Positions 32,257-42,165 of a stretch of 64,000 nt of DNA are shown piece after piece. The stretch comes from Adenophora triphylla var. japonica (Eukaryota > Streptophyta > Magnoliopsida > Asterales > Campanulaceae): contig JAFEMH010001295.1 of NCBI GenBank assembly GCA_022495995.1, positions 124,001 to 188,000 of the forward strand, read 5' to 3'. Every line of letters starts with the position of its first letter. Position 1 is the stretch's first letter. Made by a program: the position numbers and the translations under genes. Under the pieces are notes generated by a model, which was given only the letters and a program-made list of their open reading frames with translations, was not told the DNA's origin and did no database searches.

Positions 32257-32939
32257 TTTTGACCCCTGAGCAAGAGGCAAATATGGGTCGTATATTGGTG
32301 GTATCAGACAGGAAGAAAGCCAAAAAAGCCCATGGTGCTGCCAACGCTCGAGCTAACAGAGAAAGAGAGGCTGCGAGAAGGAATGATCTGCTGTCCAAGG
32401 ATAATGCTGGAATGATTCCCATGGAGGAGGTTGAATCTGAGGACCCCCTGGGAAGTAGCAGCCATACTAGGGATATGACTGAGGATGGTAACGACTCCAA
32501 CAAGTCCAATAAGCCCAGCTTGAGCTCCGAGCCAACTCCTGATGTTAACGCCACGACTTCTGGTGCGGGCACAGTTGAAGCTAGACCTCTGGAGGTTGTA
32601 AATATGGATGAAGATGATGTGATGGTGGATGAGGACGACCTGCCCCTGAACTCTAGGAAAAGGTCAAGAACTGAGAAGGGAAAGTCAGTTTCCTCGAGCC
32701 AACTGCCTCCACCAGCCTCTTCTCCCCCCATCTAAGAATCTCTAGAGGACCAAATGAGGAGGTTGAGTGATGTGCCCCCTCTCATTGGGGTCAACAGCTT
32801 GAGTCGACGCTATCCAGATATGAGCCTGGGCCAGGTTGTGGTTAGGAGAGCCATCGATGTCGACCTCCTAGCTCACTTTGCTGATAAGGGGATTACCCCT
32901 GAGGAGTTCTCAGCTCGCTCTGGGATGGTGCACTGCGAG
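32257..32939 (+). pseudogene. Opposite-strand gene of element E, third exon (acidic/basic linker)
   Basis: It starts VLTPEQEANMGRILVVSDRK, then has a basic stretch RKKAKKAHGAANARANRERE and a long acidic Ser/Asp/Glu region ending in MDEDDVMVDEDDLP. A short basic KRSRTEKGK follows. A TAA at 32733-32735 interrupts it. The same frame goes on with ESLEDQMRRLSDVPPLIGV to the donor GTAATC at 32940. The composition suggests a disordered linker with a possible nuclear signal. I recognise no domain in it. Confidence 0.5.
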
Positions 32940-33056
32940 GTAATCCTTTATTTTTCCTTTCTGCCTTGTCGCTTGTTCCCTTAGTTTGTCAGTTTGATCT
33001 CTGAGCTAACCCCTCTCTGGTTTCCATAAATGTAAAATCTCACCATGGTCGAACAG

Positions 33057-33896
33057 GTGAAAAGCTCATGGAGGGCCTCCATTGAGAGGGAGAGGCAAGC
33101 TCTTAGAGATTACTCCAAGAAGTCGCAAGAACTAGCCGAGCTAAGAGAGAAATACAACGACTTGGATAACTCATTTGATGCCTTGGAGATGGTGAAGAAG
33201 AAAGCTCTGACGGATCTTGAAACTGCAGAGTCTAAACTCAAGGAGGTCGAGGTGGAGAGGGATGCTGAGAAGAAAGAGCTTGAGAAGACCAAGACGGAGC
33301 TGGCAACAGTTTCCAAACTTCTGAAGGAGAAAGACACCTTCTTGGTCGAGCTGCATGAAGAACATAGACTCGAGCGGGTGAAATGGCAAGAAGATCTTCA
33401 AGCCGCTGCTACTGCTGCTGCTAAAGATGCCGTCGAAAAGTTTAAGGACGGAGATGAGTACTTCAATGCCATTATTGCCAAAGCTAGGGGCTTCTTGGAA
33501 CTGGGTAAGCGTCATATGGCCCGTCGGGCTTTAGTCGACCCTGACACTGACATTTCATTGGAGCAGCTAGCTCGATGGGCCTATGCTCCCCAGTATGACA
33601 TGGCAGCTAGAGGAGGTCACTCATTGGTGCCTTATAATGATGATAATCTAGCCCACATTGCCCAAGAAGACCAAGAAGAGGGTTGTGAGCCTTGGGTGGC
33701 CCCAGCCTTGGCCCCCAGGACCTTTGACGTGGCCTTGCAGGAGCTCGAAGATTCAGAGGATCGAGAGGAGATGGAGGTGGAGGGTGAGTTCGATCAACAG
33801 GTTTTCTCCGAGTCGGGTAAACCCTTGAGCCCTCAACAGCTTGAACCAATCAATGAAGAACGAGCTGCCCGTAATGCCTCCGACCAAGCTGTTTGA
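33057..33896 (+). CDS. Opposite-strand gene of element E, last exon (coiled coil)
   Basis: It begins after an acceptor CGAACAG at 33056. Splicing from the exon ending at 32939 is in phase (CE/VKSSW). About 125 residues form a strong heptad coiled coil, for example YSKKSQELAELREKYNDLD and LKEVEVERDAEKKELEKTK. A mixed region follows (YFNAIIAKARGFLELGKRHM), and then an acidic tail to the TGA at 33894. The coiled coil suggests dimerisation. Coiled coils at the C-terminus are usual for this family of plant retroelement antisense genes. The exon is intact. Confidence 0.6.
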   Translation: MKSSWRASIERERQALRDYSKKSQELAELREKYNDLDNSFDALEMVKKKALTDLETAESKLKEVEVERDAEKKELEKTKTELATVSKLLKEKDTFLVELHEEHRLERVKWQEDLQAAATAAAKDAVEKFKDGDEYFNAIIAKARGFLELGKRHMARRALVDPDTDISLEQLARWAYAPQYDMAARGGHSLVPYNDDNLAHIAQEDQEEGCEPWVAPALAPRTFDVALQELEDSEDREEMEVEGEFDQQVFSESGKPLSPQQLEPINEERAARNASDQAV

Positions 33897-34169
33897 ATTT
33901 AAATGAACTTCGTGTAATGGAACAAGTCCCAAAACACTTGTTTGCTTTTAGTGTTCGTAACTATTTATATGCCTTGGCCCAGTATTTTGGGAGGCTAGAT
34001 ACTTCGTAACTTTTATTTTGCACAAGTCTTAGCCCGCTTTTGGGAGACTTATTTATATATAATCATAGCTGACTTTGTATCCTTGTATGCTTTATACTTT
34101 TAATTTCAGCATGTAGGTATCAAGCTAGATTTAGTAGGGCAAATGAGTCACCCTAAGACTAAGGTCGAC
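33897..34169. other. Region between the two convergent genes of element E
   Basis: This is probably the 3' untranslated part of the plus-strand gene. The phrase AGTCTTAGCCCGCTTTTGGGAG and its close variant before it are the only repeats I see. There is no ORF. Confidence 0.35.
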
Positions 34170-34660
34170 TTGTCCTGTGATGGTTCAGTCGACCTCAGAC
34201 TTGTATGGCTTTTGGAAACAAGATTGACTAAGAGTCGATTTGTCCTGTTCATCTCATCAAAGCTGACCAAGGGTCGAGCTCATTAGAACGAAGTCGACCA
34301 TAGGTCGGACTTGTTTTACGAAGTAAAGCTGATTGAGAATCGAGCTAATTAGAACAGACTGACCAAGAGTCGAGTTTGTTAGAGCGAAGTCGACTAAGAG
34401 TTGGACTTGTTTAAATGAACGAAGCTGATTAAGAATCGAGCTTGTTAAAACGAAGCTGACTAAGAGTCGAGCTTGTTAGAACGAAGTCGACTAAGAGTCG
34501 GACTTGTTTAAATGAATGAAGCTGATTAAGAATCGAGCTTGTTAAAACGAAGCTGACTAAGAGTCGAGCTTGTTAGAACGAAGTCGACTAAGAGTCGGAC
34601 TTGTTTAAATGAATGAAGCTGATTAAGAATCGAGCTTGTTAAAGTTAATGTTACACAATG
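34170..34660 (+). repeat. Tandem repeat, 97-bp unit built from 32-bp subunits (element E)
   Basis: GAAGTCGACTAAGAG recurs at about 34386, 34483 and 34580. Inside each unit the subunit CGAAGCTGACTAAGAGTCGA recurs in variants about every 32 bases. A diverged older copy extends left to about 34170. Confidence 0.85.
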
Positions 34661-34787
34661 TCGGGGCGAGCAAAGGTGCAATTTTTATTGAAGTAGGGGA
34701 ACGTTTACATCAATGGAAAGCTAGAACTATGACAAATTTCAATCCTAGGAACTGTAATAATCTTGAACTGAGATATTGATCTGAACC

Positions 34788-37700
34788 TTAGAAGTAGTAC
34801 TTGATGAGGTGAGTAGCGTGCCATGGGTGCTTCAGTTCTTCACCATCAGGATGAGCAATCATGTATGTCCCCTCTTTGACAACCCGAGTTACTATGTAAG
34901 GACATTCCCAGTTAGGAGATAGCTTGTTCTGCTGGGTCCTTCTCCCCGTTGCCTCGATCTATCTCAACACGTGATCTCCTACTTGGAACGATCTTTCTTT
35001 TACCTTCTTGTCGTGGTAACTTTTAGTTCGTTGCTTGTAGTTGACCATTCGAAGGTAAGCCGTGTCTCGCTTCTCATCTATTAAGTCCAGGTCGATCAAT
35101 CTGTTGATATCATTCTGGTCTTGATCAAAGAAAGTTACTCTGGCTGTTGGAAATCTTAACTCAGCTGGAGCCATGGCCTCTGATCCATATGTAAGAGCAA
35201 ATGGGGTTTCCCCCGTAGGCCCCCGAGTGGTTGTGCGAACTGCCCAAAGAGCAAGGGGGAGTTCGTCCAACCAGTTATTGCGTCGACCTACGAGACCTGT
35301 CTTGAGTGAAGATAGGACAAGTTTATTCGCTGCTTCAGCTTGCCCATTACCTTGGGGGTAGGCGACAGAAGATTTCCAATGCTTGATCCCTACTCGATTC
35401 ATCTCTGCTTCGAAGGTTTGGGAGAATTGCAGGCCGTTGTCAGATACTATAGCTCGAGGAAAACTAAATCGACACCAGATGAAATCATGAATGAAGTTGA
35501 TGGCGTTTTCCTCTGTGATGCGAGCTAGTGGTTTGGCCTCAACCCACTTGGTAAAGTAATCAATTGCCACGATTGCATACTTACAATTCCCACAAGCGGG
35601 TGGGAAGGGTCCAATTAAGTCGACGTCCCACATGTCGAATGGCCAAGCTGCAATCACGGGGGTTTGCTCAGTCGTAGGCAGATGAGGTAGGTTGGCAAAC
35701 CTTTGGCATTGGTCACACTGCTGCACAAAGTCATGGGTGTCTGCTCTCATGTGTGGCCAGTAGTACCCCAAAGTGATCAACTTGTCGGCTAGAGTCCTGA
35801 CCCCCGGGTGTCCACCACAAATCCCACTGTGTACTTCATGCATCAGTGTAGTGATCTCTTGAGGGTGGATACACTTCAATAGCGGTCGAGTGTAGGATCT
35901 TCTGAATAGCTTGCCTCCTTGAATAACGTACCTCGGAGATTTCTTTTTGACAGCTCGAGCTTTCTTCTCGTCATCAGGCAGCTCGCCACTTTCTATGTAC
36001 GCCTTCATTTCTTCGATCCAGCATTTCTTATAAACCCTATTTTTTGAGGGGTCCTCTATGCACTGAATTTTGACCCTTTCATAAGATGGGCTCTCAAGAT
36101 AAGAGATAGGTTCTTCGTGCGGCTCGTCTGATGTAGCTAGCTTTGAGAGTAAGTCGGCTAACTCATTGTCCTCTCGACCAATCCTTTGGATCTCCCAGAA
36201 TTCCAATTCCTTCACCAATTCCTTCACCAGGTCGCAGTACTTGACTAAGGTGGAGTTTAGCACCTCATACTCGCCTCTGACTTGGTTGACTATTAATTGA
36301 GAATCACAGTATGCAATGATTTTAGTCGCACCAAAGCACTTGGCATACTCTATGGCTGCCACCAGGGCTTCATACTCCGCCTGATTGTTGGATGCATCGA
36401 ACTTGAACCTTAGTGATTCCTCATACACGGTCCCGGACTCTGGCTCAATCAAAAAAATCCCAGCTCCACTCACATTTTTTGTAGCTGACCCGTCCGAGTA
36501 GACCTTCCAGCAATCGTCGGGTAGAGTAATGGCGGGCTGGGACTCTGGCTCTTTCCCTTTGGTTTTATCCTTTTGAGCTCGCTGCTCGCTGTCTTCCTTG
36601 GTGAACATAAGCTCGACCAAGAAATCTGCTAGAGCTTGAGCCTTCAACGCCTTTCGAGGTCGATACTCTATGTCAAATTCCATAAGGGCAATTGACCAAT
36701 TGAGCAAGCGACCTGAACTCTCTGGTTTGTGCAATATTTTTCTCAAGGGTGCATTCGTGAGCACCACGATAGGATGAGCCAAGAAATAAGCTCGCAGCTT
36801 CCTTGAAGCTACGAATAGAGCATAAGCGACCTTCTCAGCGTTATAGTATCTGCCCTCTACATCTGATAAGGCTTTGCTGACGTAGTACACTGGTTTCTGA
36901 TGACCTTCTTCTTCTCTAACCAAGACTGCTGCTACTGACTTGTCTCCCACAGACAGATACACGAACAAGGTCTCCCCAATGATCGGGCTGCTTAATAGGG
37001 GAGGAGCAATAAGGTACTCTTTGAGTTGTTGGAACGACGAATGACATTCGGCCGTACATTCAAAGTTTTTCGTCCCCCTCAATGATTTAAAGAAGGGGAG
37101 AGACCTTTCAGCCGACTTGGCTATAAAACGACCTAGGGCTGCCACCCTACCGTTAAGTCGCTGCATCTCCTTTACGCTGGTTGGCTCCTTCATGTCGACT
37201 AGAGCCTTGATCTTCTCGGGGTTATCCTCTATGCCTCGCTGAGACACCATAAATCCAAGGAACTTGCCAGCTGCTACACCAAAGACACACTTGCTAGGGT
37301 TGAGCTTCATGTCCTTTGCTCGCAAGTTGGCGAATGTTTCTTTTAGGTCGACCACGTGACGTCCGGCCTTAGTTTTGATGAACATATCTTCGACGTAGGC
37401 CTCCATGTTTCGGCCAATTTGTGAAGCAAATACCTTGTTCACCATTCTTTGATAAGTCGCCCCTGCATTCTTCAATCCAAACGGCATCATGTTGTAGCAG
37501 TAGATGCCTCCAGCTGCTTGGAAGGCTGTTTTCACAACGTCATCCTCGTGCATCTTTATCTGGTGGTAACCCGAGTAAGCATCCAGGAAGCTGAGGGTAG
37601 AGTGGCCAGCAATGGAATCAACAAGTTTGTCGATTCTAGGAAGAGGATAGCTGTCCTTTGGGCAGGCAAGGTTTAGGGTGGTGAAGTCGACACACATCCT

Positions 37701-37841
37701 CCATTTGCCATTTGACTTCTTCACCATCACCACATTGGCCAACCATGTTGTATGAGTGGCCTCTTTAATTATACCTGCACTCAAAAGTTTTTGTACCTCA
37801 GCTTTTATGGCCTCTTCCTTATCACGAGCAAAGCTTCTCAA
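34788..37841 (-). CDS. Pol of element E: RT, RNase H, integrase
   Basis: About 960 codons are open down to a TAG at 34959-34961. After it the same frame runs on through LSPNWECPYIVTRVVKEG to a stop at 34788. RT blocks: WRMCVDFTTLNLACPKDSYP, MMPFGLKNAGATYQR, and YVEDMF where YVDD is expected. RNase H: VYSDGSATKNVSG, NNQAEYEALVAAIEYA, AYCDSQLIVNQ, NELADLLS. Integrase: a zinc module HSGICGGHPGVRT...CDQCQRF, then WDVDLIGPF, IVSDNGLQF and NGQAEAANK, with all three catalytic acids kept. The first ATG is internal. The polyprotein continues upstream (37843-38352) across a frame break near 37842-37850. Confidence 0.88.
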
Positions 37842-37842
37842 T

Positions 37843-38352
37843 TTAAAGTGCAGGCTTTATAGTCGGGTTGACCTCAAGCTTATGGACGGTGACCTCTTCC
37901 TTGATTCCCCTCATATCTTCTACTCGCCATGCGAAGACATCATTACTCTCTTTGAGTAGCTCAATGATTTCTAGCCTTTCTTCAGCAGACAATTGTTTCC
38001 CAATCTGAATCTTTTGGTCGGGATAGGAAGGGTTGGTGATTACTGACTCTAGCTCGTCCACGGCCTCCAGCTCTGGACCATCTCTGAACTGTAGGGTCTC
38101 AACGATGATCTCTCTGACCCTTTGTCTCTCCTCGGCCCCCAGGTGTGGAGCTTCTTCAGCTATCATATCATCCAGCTTATCTGTGACCTTACTGGTGGTG
38201 GTGGCCCCCGAGTTATTGTCGATCTGGAGGCATAGGTCACCTATGATGACTTGGTCGACCATAACTACGTCTGGATCGACCGCTATGATTTCGGAGTGAC
38301 GTGTCGACTCAACCATGACCTCGTCACTTGAGCGATAGGTCGACTCCTCCAC
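37843..38352 (-). pseudogene. Pre-RT linker of element E
   Basis: This acidic segment has LSAEERLEIIELLKESNDVF and AWRVEDMRGIKEEVTVHKLE, the usual entry into gypsy RT (the counterpart of VFAWSYKDMPGLD in A and D). It ends at a TAG in TIKPAL*, one frame before RSFARDKEEAIKAEVQKLL, so a short indel at 37842-37850 breaks Pol just before the fingers of the RT. Confidence 0.7.
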
Positions 38353-38451
38353 ATTGGTGATCGTAGATAGGCGGGTAGTTTTGGTGACTGACTGGGATAG
38401 CTTTAAGTAACCATCTGCCGTCTCAATCTCTAGTTCCCTCTTCTTTCTTTC

Positions 38452-39027
38452 TCAAAGAACATGATCCAGGTAGGCTCGAGCTGTGCCTTGTACACAGCCT
38501 ACTCCAGCAGGTGTAGGGAACTTGACTCGTTGGTGGGGGATTGATGCCACCATTCCAAGAGCGACCTGACCTGGAATACCAAGTATAGCAGCATAGTCAC
38601 TGTTCACATCTATCACAATAAATTGTACCTTCGATACGACCCTGTGGGGGTGTTGGCCTAGGTCGACTTCAAGCTCAATCTGGCCTTTGGCATCAACTCG
38701 ATGATTAGTGAAACCTTCCAATCTGCCATCATATCTTTCAAGCTGCTCGTTAGAAAGACCCATCTCCTGGAATGTCTTGTAAAACAAGATGTCTTTGCAG
38801 GCCCCCGTGTCGACTAAGAGTCTTCTCGTCGTACATCCGTCGATTAGACCTGGGATGATGAGAACTTGCTCCCTAGCCGCCATATTAGTTGCCAGTTCAT
38901 GGGGGTAGAAGCTGATCGTCTCATCCCTGACATCTCTTCTTGGAGGCACATGTGGGGCTTTATTGAGCTGAAAGATTTTGTGCTTGATGGCTGTGTTGCT
39001 GTCCACCTGTTGGCTGCTCGCCTCCAC
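38452..39027 (-). CDS. Aspartic protease of element E
   Basis: 191 codons with active site LLVDTGACKDILF (standard Asp-Thr-Gly), the partner hydrophobic block YAAILGIPGQVALGMVAS and the tail HQRVKFPTPAGVGCVQG. In this part the frame has no stop. It overlaps the Gag end on another frame by about 68 bases, which suggests either a genuine Gag-Pol frameshift or an indel near 38990. The enzyme would process the polyprotein. Confidence 0.75.
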   Translation of the reverse strand: MEASSQQVDSNTAIKHKIFQLNKAPHVPPRRDVRDETISFYPHELATNMAAREQVLIIPGLIDGCTTRRLLVDTGACKDILFYKTFQEMGLSNEQLERYDGRLEGFTNHRVDAKGQIELEVDLGQHPHRVVSKVQFIVIDVNSDYAAILGIPGQVALGMVASIPHQRVKFPTPAGVGCVQGTARAYLDHVL

Positions 39028-39706
39028 CAGCTTGAGGCCTTTTCACATATGCATCGAGCCTTCCCTGGTCGACCATTCTTTGGATGATACGCTTCAATCC
39101 CAAGCAATCCTCCGTGAGATGTCCCGTATCTTTGTGGTAATCACAGTACTTGCTATTGTCCCTTCTGAACTTGTTGCCTTGGTTCATTGGGGCAGGTGGA
39201 GCCAACTCGACTGCATTCATTATCTCTGTTCGACTCACCGTCAGGGGAGTGAAAACTTCAGACACTTTCTCTGTCGCCCTTGTCCTGTTCTTACCATTAT
39301 TGTTGTTTCCTCCATTTTTGGGTGAGTCTTTCTTGTCGTCAGCAACCTCACCCTTGGGACCTTTCCCATTCTCCTTTTCCTTCCTTTCCTCGGCTAATGC
39401 CACATTGTAAGCCTTCTCGAATAACTCATGTCGAGTGGCGACAGTACAAACCGTTAGTTCATAATCCATGTCTTCCGAGGAAATGCCACTCCGGAAGCAA
39501 TTGATCACATCCCTGTCAGTGAGATCCTCCTCAATCTTGTCAACCATTTCTTTAAACTTTGTGTAGTAGCTCATGGAGCTTTCATTCTTTCCTTGTACCA
39601 AGTTGTTTAAGTCGGTGACAGTCACCTTCCTAGCTCCAGCAGTAAAGAAGCGTTCTAGGAATTTTGACCTGAGACTCATCCAAGAGGAGATGCTACCAGC
39701 TGCCAA
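38960..39706 (-). CDS. Gag capsid and knuckle region of element E
   Basis: Capsid-like blocks include LRSKFLERFFTAGARKVT, SMSYYTKFKEMVDKIEEDL and CFRSGISSEDMDYELT, typical of Retrotrans_gag. A Lys/Asn-rich linker follows, then the knuckle-like YCDYHKDTGHLTEDCLGLKR (C-x2-H-x4-H-x4-C). Upstream, the same frame reads ALISTLTGAALTWFNSLAAG behind a TAG at about 39757. The protein would form the particle and bind element RNA. Confidence 0.8.
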   Translation of the reverse strand: MAAGSISSWMSLRSKFLERFFTAGARKVTVTDLNNLVQGKNESSMSYYTKFKEMVDKIEEDLTDRDVINCFRSGISSEDMDYELTVCTVATRHELFEKAYNVALAEERKEKENGKGPKGEVADDKKDSPKNGGNNNNGKNRTRATEKVSEVFTPLTVSRTEIMNAVELAPPAPMNQGNKFRRDNSKYCDYHKDTGHLTEDCLGLKRIIQRMVDQGRLDAYVKRPQAGGGEQPTGGQQHSHQAQNLSAQ

Positions 39707-39757
39707 ACTGTTGAACCAAGTTAGGGCTGCTCCCGTGAGTGTGCTTATGAGGGCTTA

Positions 39758-40300
39758 GCACATATTGTCGTCCTCATTGGCAACAAAACACATGGTAGCT
39801 TCTAGGTGTGCTACGTGTCTTTTTGCATTGGTGACCCCCGAGTACTTTTCTAGGAGGGGCAACCTAAAACCAGTGGGAGGTCGACTGTCAATCAGATCCT
39901 TGGATAAGGGTCGAAGAGCAAAGTCAATTCGTTTGACCTTTCCAATATCCTATTTCTTCTCCTCCTCCCATTGTTCGAACTTCTTTTTCATCAGCAACCA
40001 TTCCCTAGCGTCGGGTCTGTCATCTCCTGCAGGGGGAACGATATTCGACCTCTGACCCTCACTTCTGGGGGGGAGTTACCTGCCTGCTTCTCCTATCCCT
40101 GCGAGAAGGAGCCCTTTCTGATCGAATTGGTGACCTATGTCTGTCACCTCTTGGTGGCGACCTGCGTCTTTCATCTCTGAGAGGCGACCTGCGCCTATGA
40201 TCTCCGGATGGCGACCTGCGCCTTTCCTCCCTTATAGGCGACCTGCGCCCATTCCTGTCCCTATGAGACTGTGATCTTTGTGTTCTGGCAGGCGAACCAC
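39758..40300 (-). pseudogene. Gag N-terminal half and Arg/Ser-rich linker of element E
   Basis: Minus-strand translation gives the Gag entry PPTGFRLPLLEKYSGVTNAK and HLEATMCFVANEDDNMC, which leads into the capsid frame after a TAG. Before it lies a run of RRRSP repeats (about 40080-40270) with variable separators, encoded by repeats of GGCGACCTGCGCCT on the plus strand. The run resembles an SR-protein linker. One or two frame breaks prevent a single ORF. Confidence 0.6.
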
Positions 40301-40301
40301 G

Positions 40302-40886
40302 TCAGCTTCGGTTGGCTTCTAAGTGCATCCTCAAATCTGACTGAGCCTCCTGCTCCCTATTCTTGGTGAGGCTAGCCCTTAGGTCGTTGCTTGGCACATG
40401 AATGAGAGATGGAACCCGCTGCACTATCCTATTATCGCCGTTCTGTCCCACGGCCTCATTAGGCCTAGCACTCCTGGCCTGCTCCCTGTTTGAAATTTGA
40501 GAGGGAGCCACCCTCTCTGACCTTCTATCCGCCTGCTCAGCCTCCTCCATGGCCAATAACTCGGCCAGAATCTGGGCTCGCTCCAACAACATTTCCTTTT
40601 TACTCAATGGGTTGGATGAGGGACCTGCCCTATTTCCAACATTCAAATGAGCAGTTGGACGCTTAGGAGGAGGTGGAACTCCTTGTCCCTCCATGGGACG
40701 TTTTTCTCTCCTTGCATCTGGCAATCCTCTGCCATCAGCTACACTGTTTGAGCGTGTCGCCCTAGCATGATGACGAAGAGGAGGAGGAGGAGGCAAATCC
40801 GCATTCACATTGGTAGTAGCGATGGCTTTGGCATTCACTTCATTGAATTCATCAGAAGCCTCTGCAACATGACCGTCTGGGGTCAC
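40302..40886 (-). CDS. N-terminal region of element E polyprotein
   Basis: 194 codons start with ATG about 45 bases downstream of the primer binding site. The composition is Pro-, Arg- and Ala-rich (DLPPPPPLRHHARATRSNS), with one helical segment LLERAQILAELLAMEEAEQAD. No domain is recognised. In gypsy elements of this type the region before the Gag capsid is poorly conserved and disordered. The start codon choice is supported by its distance from the PBS. Confidence 0.6.
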   Translation of the reverse strand: MTPDGHVAEASDEFNEVNAKAIATTNVNADLPPPPPLRHHARATRSNSVADGRGLPDARREKRPMEGQGVPPPPKRPTAHLNVGNRAGPSSNPLSKKEMLLERAQILAELLAMEEAEQADRRSERVAPSQISNREQARSARPNEAVGQNGDNRIVQRVPSLIHVPSNDLRASLTKNREQEAQSDLRMHLEANRS

Positions 40887-40931
40887 GATTGTTGTAGGGT
40901 GAGAAGAATTTCGAGGTCAAGCTAAAGCACG

Positions 40932-40951
40932 CTTCCCGGCAATGGTACCAA
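40932..40951 (-). other. Primer binding site of element E, tRNA-Asp-like
   Basis: On the minus strand the site reads TTTGGTACCATTGCCGGGAA directly after the 5' LTR end GCGGCATCA. It differs from the plant tRNA-Asp PBS TGGCGCCGTTGCCGGGGA mainly by C-to-T or G-to-A changes. Confidence 0.7.
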
Positions 40952-40953
40952 AC

Positions 40954-41608
40954 TGATGCCGCAAGAAAAGTGCTTATCAATCTTCCTCCACGTGGCAGGA
41001 CTGATCACCTGGCTCCTTGACCTGAAATTAGAACCCACGACTAGCCGGATGTGTCTCCGGCTTAGACCCTCGGGCGTGAGAGTAAGTATGTGTTTCGGAG
41101 AGCAAATATTGTAAATGAACAGTTGTATTCAAATGACAAAATTGCAGTTACCTTTGCACCGTTGGTAGTGATGAAGTATTTATAGGTAATGACCGTTGTA
41201 TTTTTGGTGGTGCTACATGAACTCCGAGATTTTAGCGGCAGTTATTAGTAATGGGAACGTGCCTATAACGGTCCCTGATTTGTAGGAATGCAGTTATGGA
41301 AAGATTTGACTCACGTGCGCCCACATCGCTTAGGTCGACGCTTGAGGTCGAGGTCGCCCAATGGGGTTAGGTCGACCTGACTGTCGGGTAGAGCATGGAT
41401 CGTACCCGAATTATAGTATGGATCATTGAGTCGGATCAAGCTAGGTCGGGACCTTGGAGGTCGGACAATGAGCTTAGATCGACGGATACTGTTATTGGGC
41501 CTTGGGCCTTATGGTGAATGGGCTAGCCTCATTAGGAATGTGAATGCCAAGGTTGTCTGTGTTTGGGCTTTACTTGCTTGGTCCAGCTCGATACTTTTGG
41601 TATGTTCA
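40954..41608 (-). mobile_element. 5' LTR of element E
   Basis: 655 bp, matching 29445-30092 apart from about 14 substitutions and a 7-bp duplication (GGGCCTT, about 41501). CATAT follows at 41609-41613. Confidence 0.93.
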
Positions 41609-41613
41609 CATAT

Positions 41614-41867
41614 AATAACAAAGATGCATATATATGTTCTTTTTATATAATTTTTAAACATTTAATTTTAAAATAATAATAAATAGAGTTTATTTTTTAA
41701 ATTCTTTTAAATCTTGTAAAAAAATGTTATAGAGACAGTTTTTCTATAGAAAAGATATTCATTTTAAAATAAACTTTTCTTGAATTTAAATATTTATTTA
41801 GAGACAAATAGACTATTCAATAAAGATAAATAATAACATTATCAGTAGACATACTATTAGTCTTAAA
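41614..41867. other. AT-rich spacer
   Basis: I see no gene, repeat or regulatory structure here. Confidence 0.4.
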
Positions 41868-41869
41868 TA

Positions 41870-42144
41870 TTCCCTCCGTCCCGATAGAACCCGCACACTT
41901 ACTGTTTGCACACAAATTAAGAAGAAAGTTAGTGGAGAAAATGTTGTAAGTATGAAAAGTGAGGTTGGAGAGAACAAGTGGGGTAGGAAATAGTAATTTG
42001 ATTGGTATTGTGAGTATAAAAGTAAAGTATGAGAGACAATTAATGTGTGAAATAGTAAAAATTCTTTGCCATTTTAAAAAGTGTACAGTTTGTAATGGGA
42101 TGCCCAATAAGAAAAGTGTGAAGGTTGTAACGAAACGGGAGGAG
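41870..42144. mobile_element. Stowaway-type MITE (275 bp), TSD TA
   Basis: It begins TTCCCTCCGTCCCG and ends CGGGAGGAG, with TA at 41868-41869 and 42145-42146. The interior is AT-rich, like the MITE at 25884. Confidence 0.8.
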
Positions 42145-42165
42145 TATACTTCAAGCCAAAATCTA

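Larger units (their letters stand above)
29445..41608 (-). mobile_element. Complete Ty3/gypsy Tat-like retrotransposon E, TSD CATAT
   Basis: The 12,164-bp element is flanked by CATAT on both sides. Its LTRs are 29445-30092 (3' LTR) and 40954-41608 (5' LTR). By eye they differ at about 14 positions (11 transitions) plus one 7-bp duplication in the 5' LTR, i.e. about 98% identity. On the minus strand the order is PBS, Gag, PR, RT, RH, INT. A plus-strand spliced gene lies between INT and the 3' LTR. Gag-pol is broken by a few stops and frameshifts, but the domains are otherwise well preserved. Confidence 0.93.
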
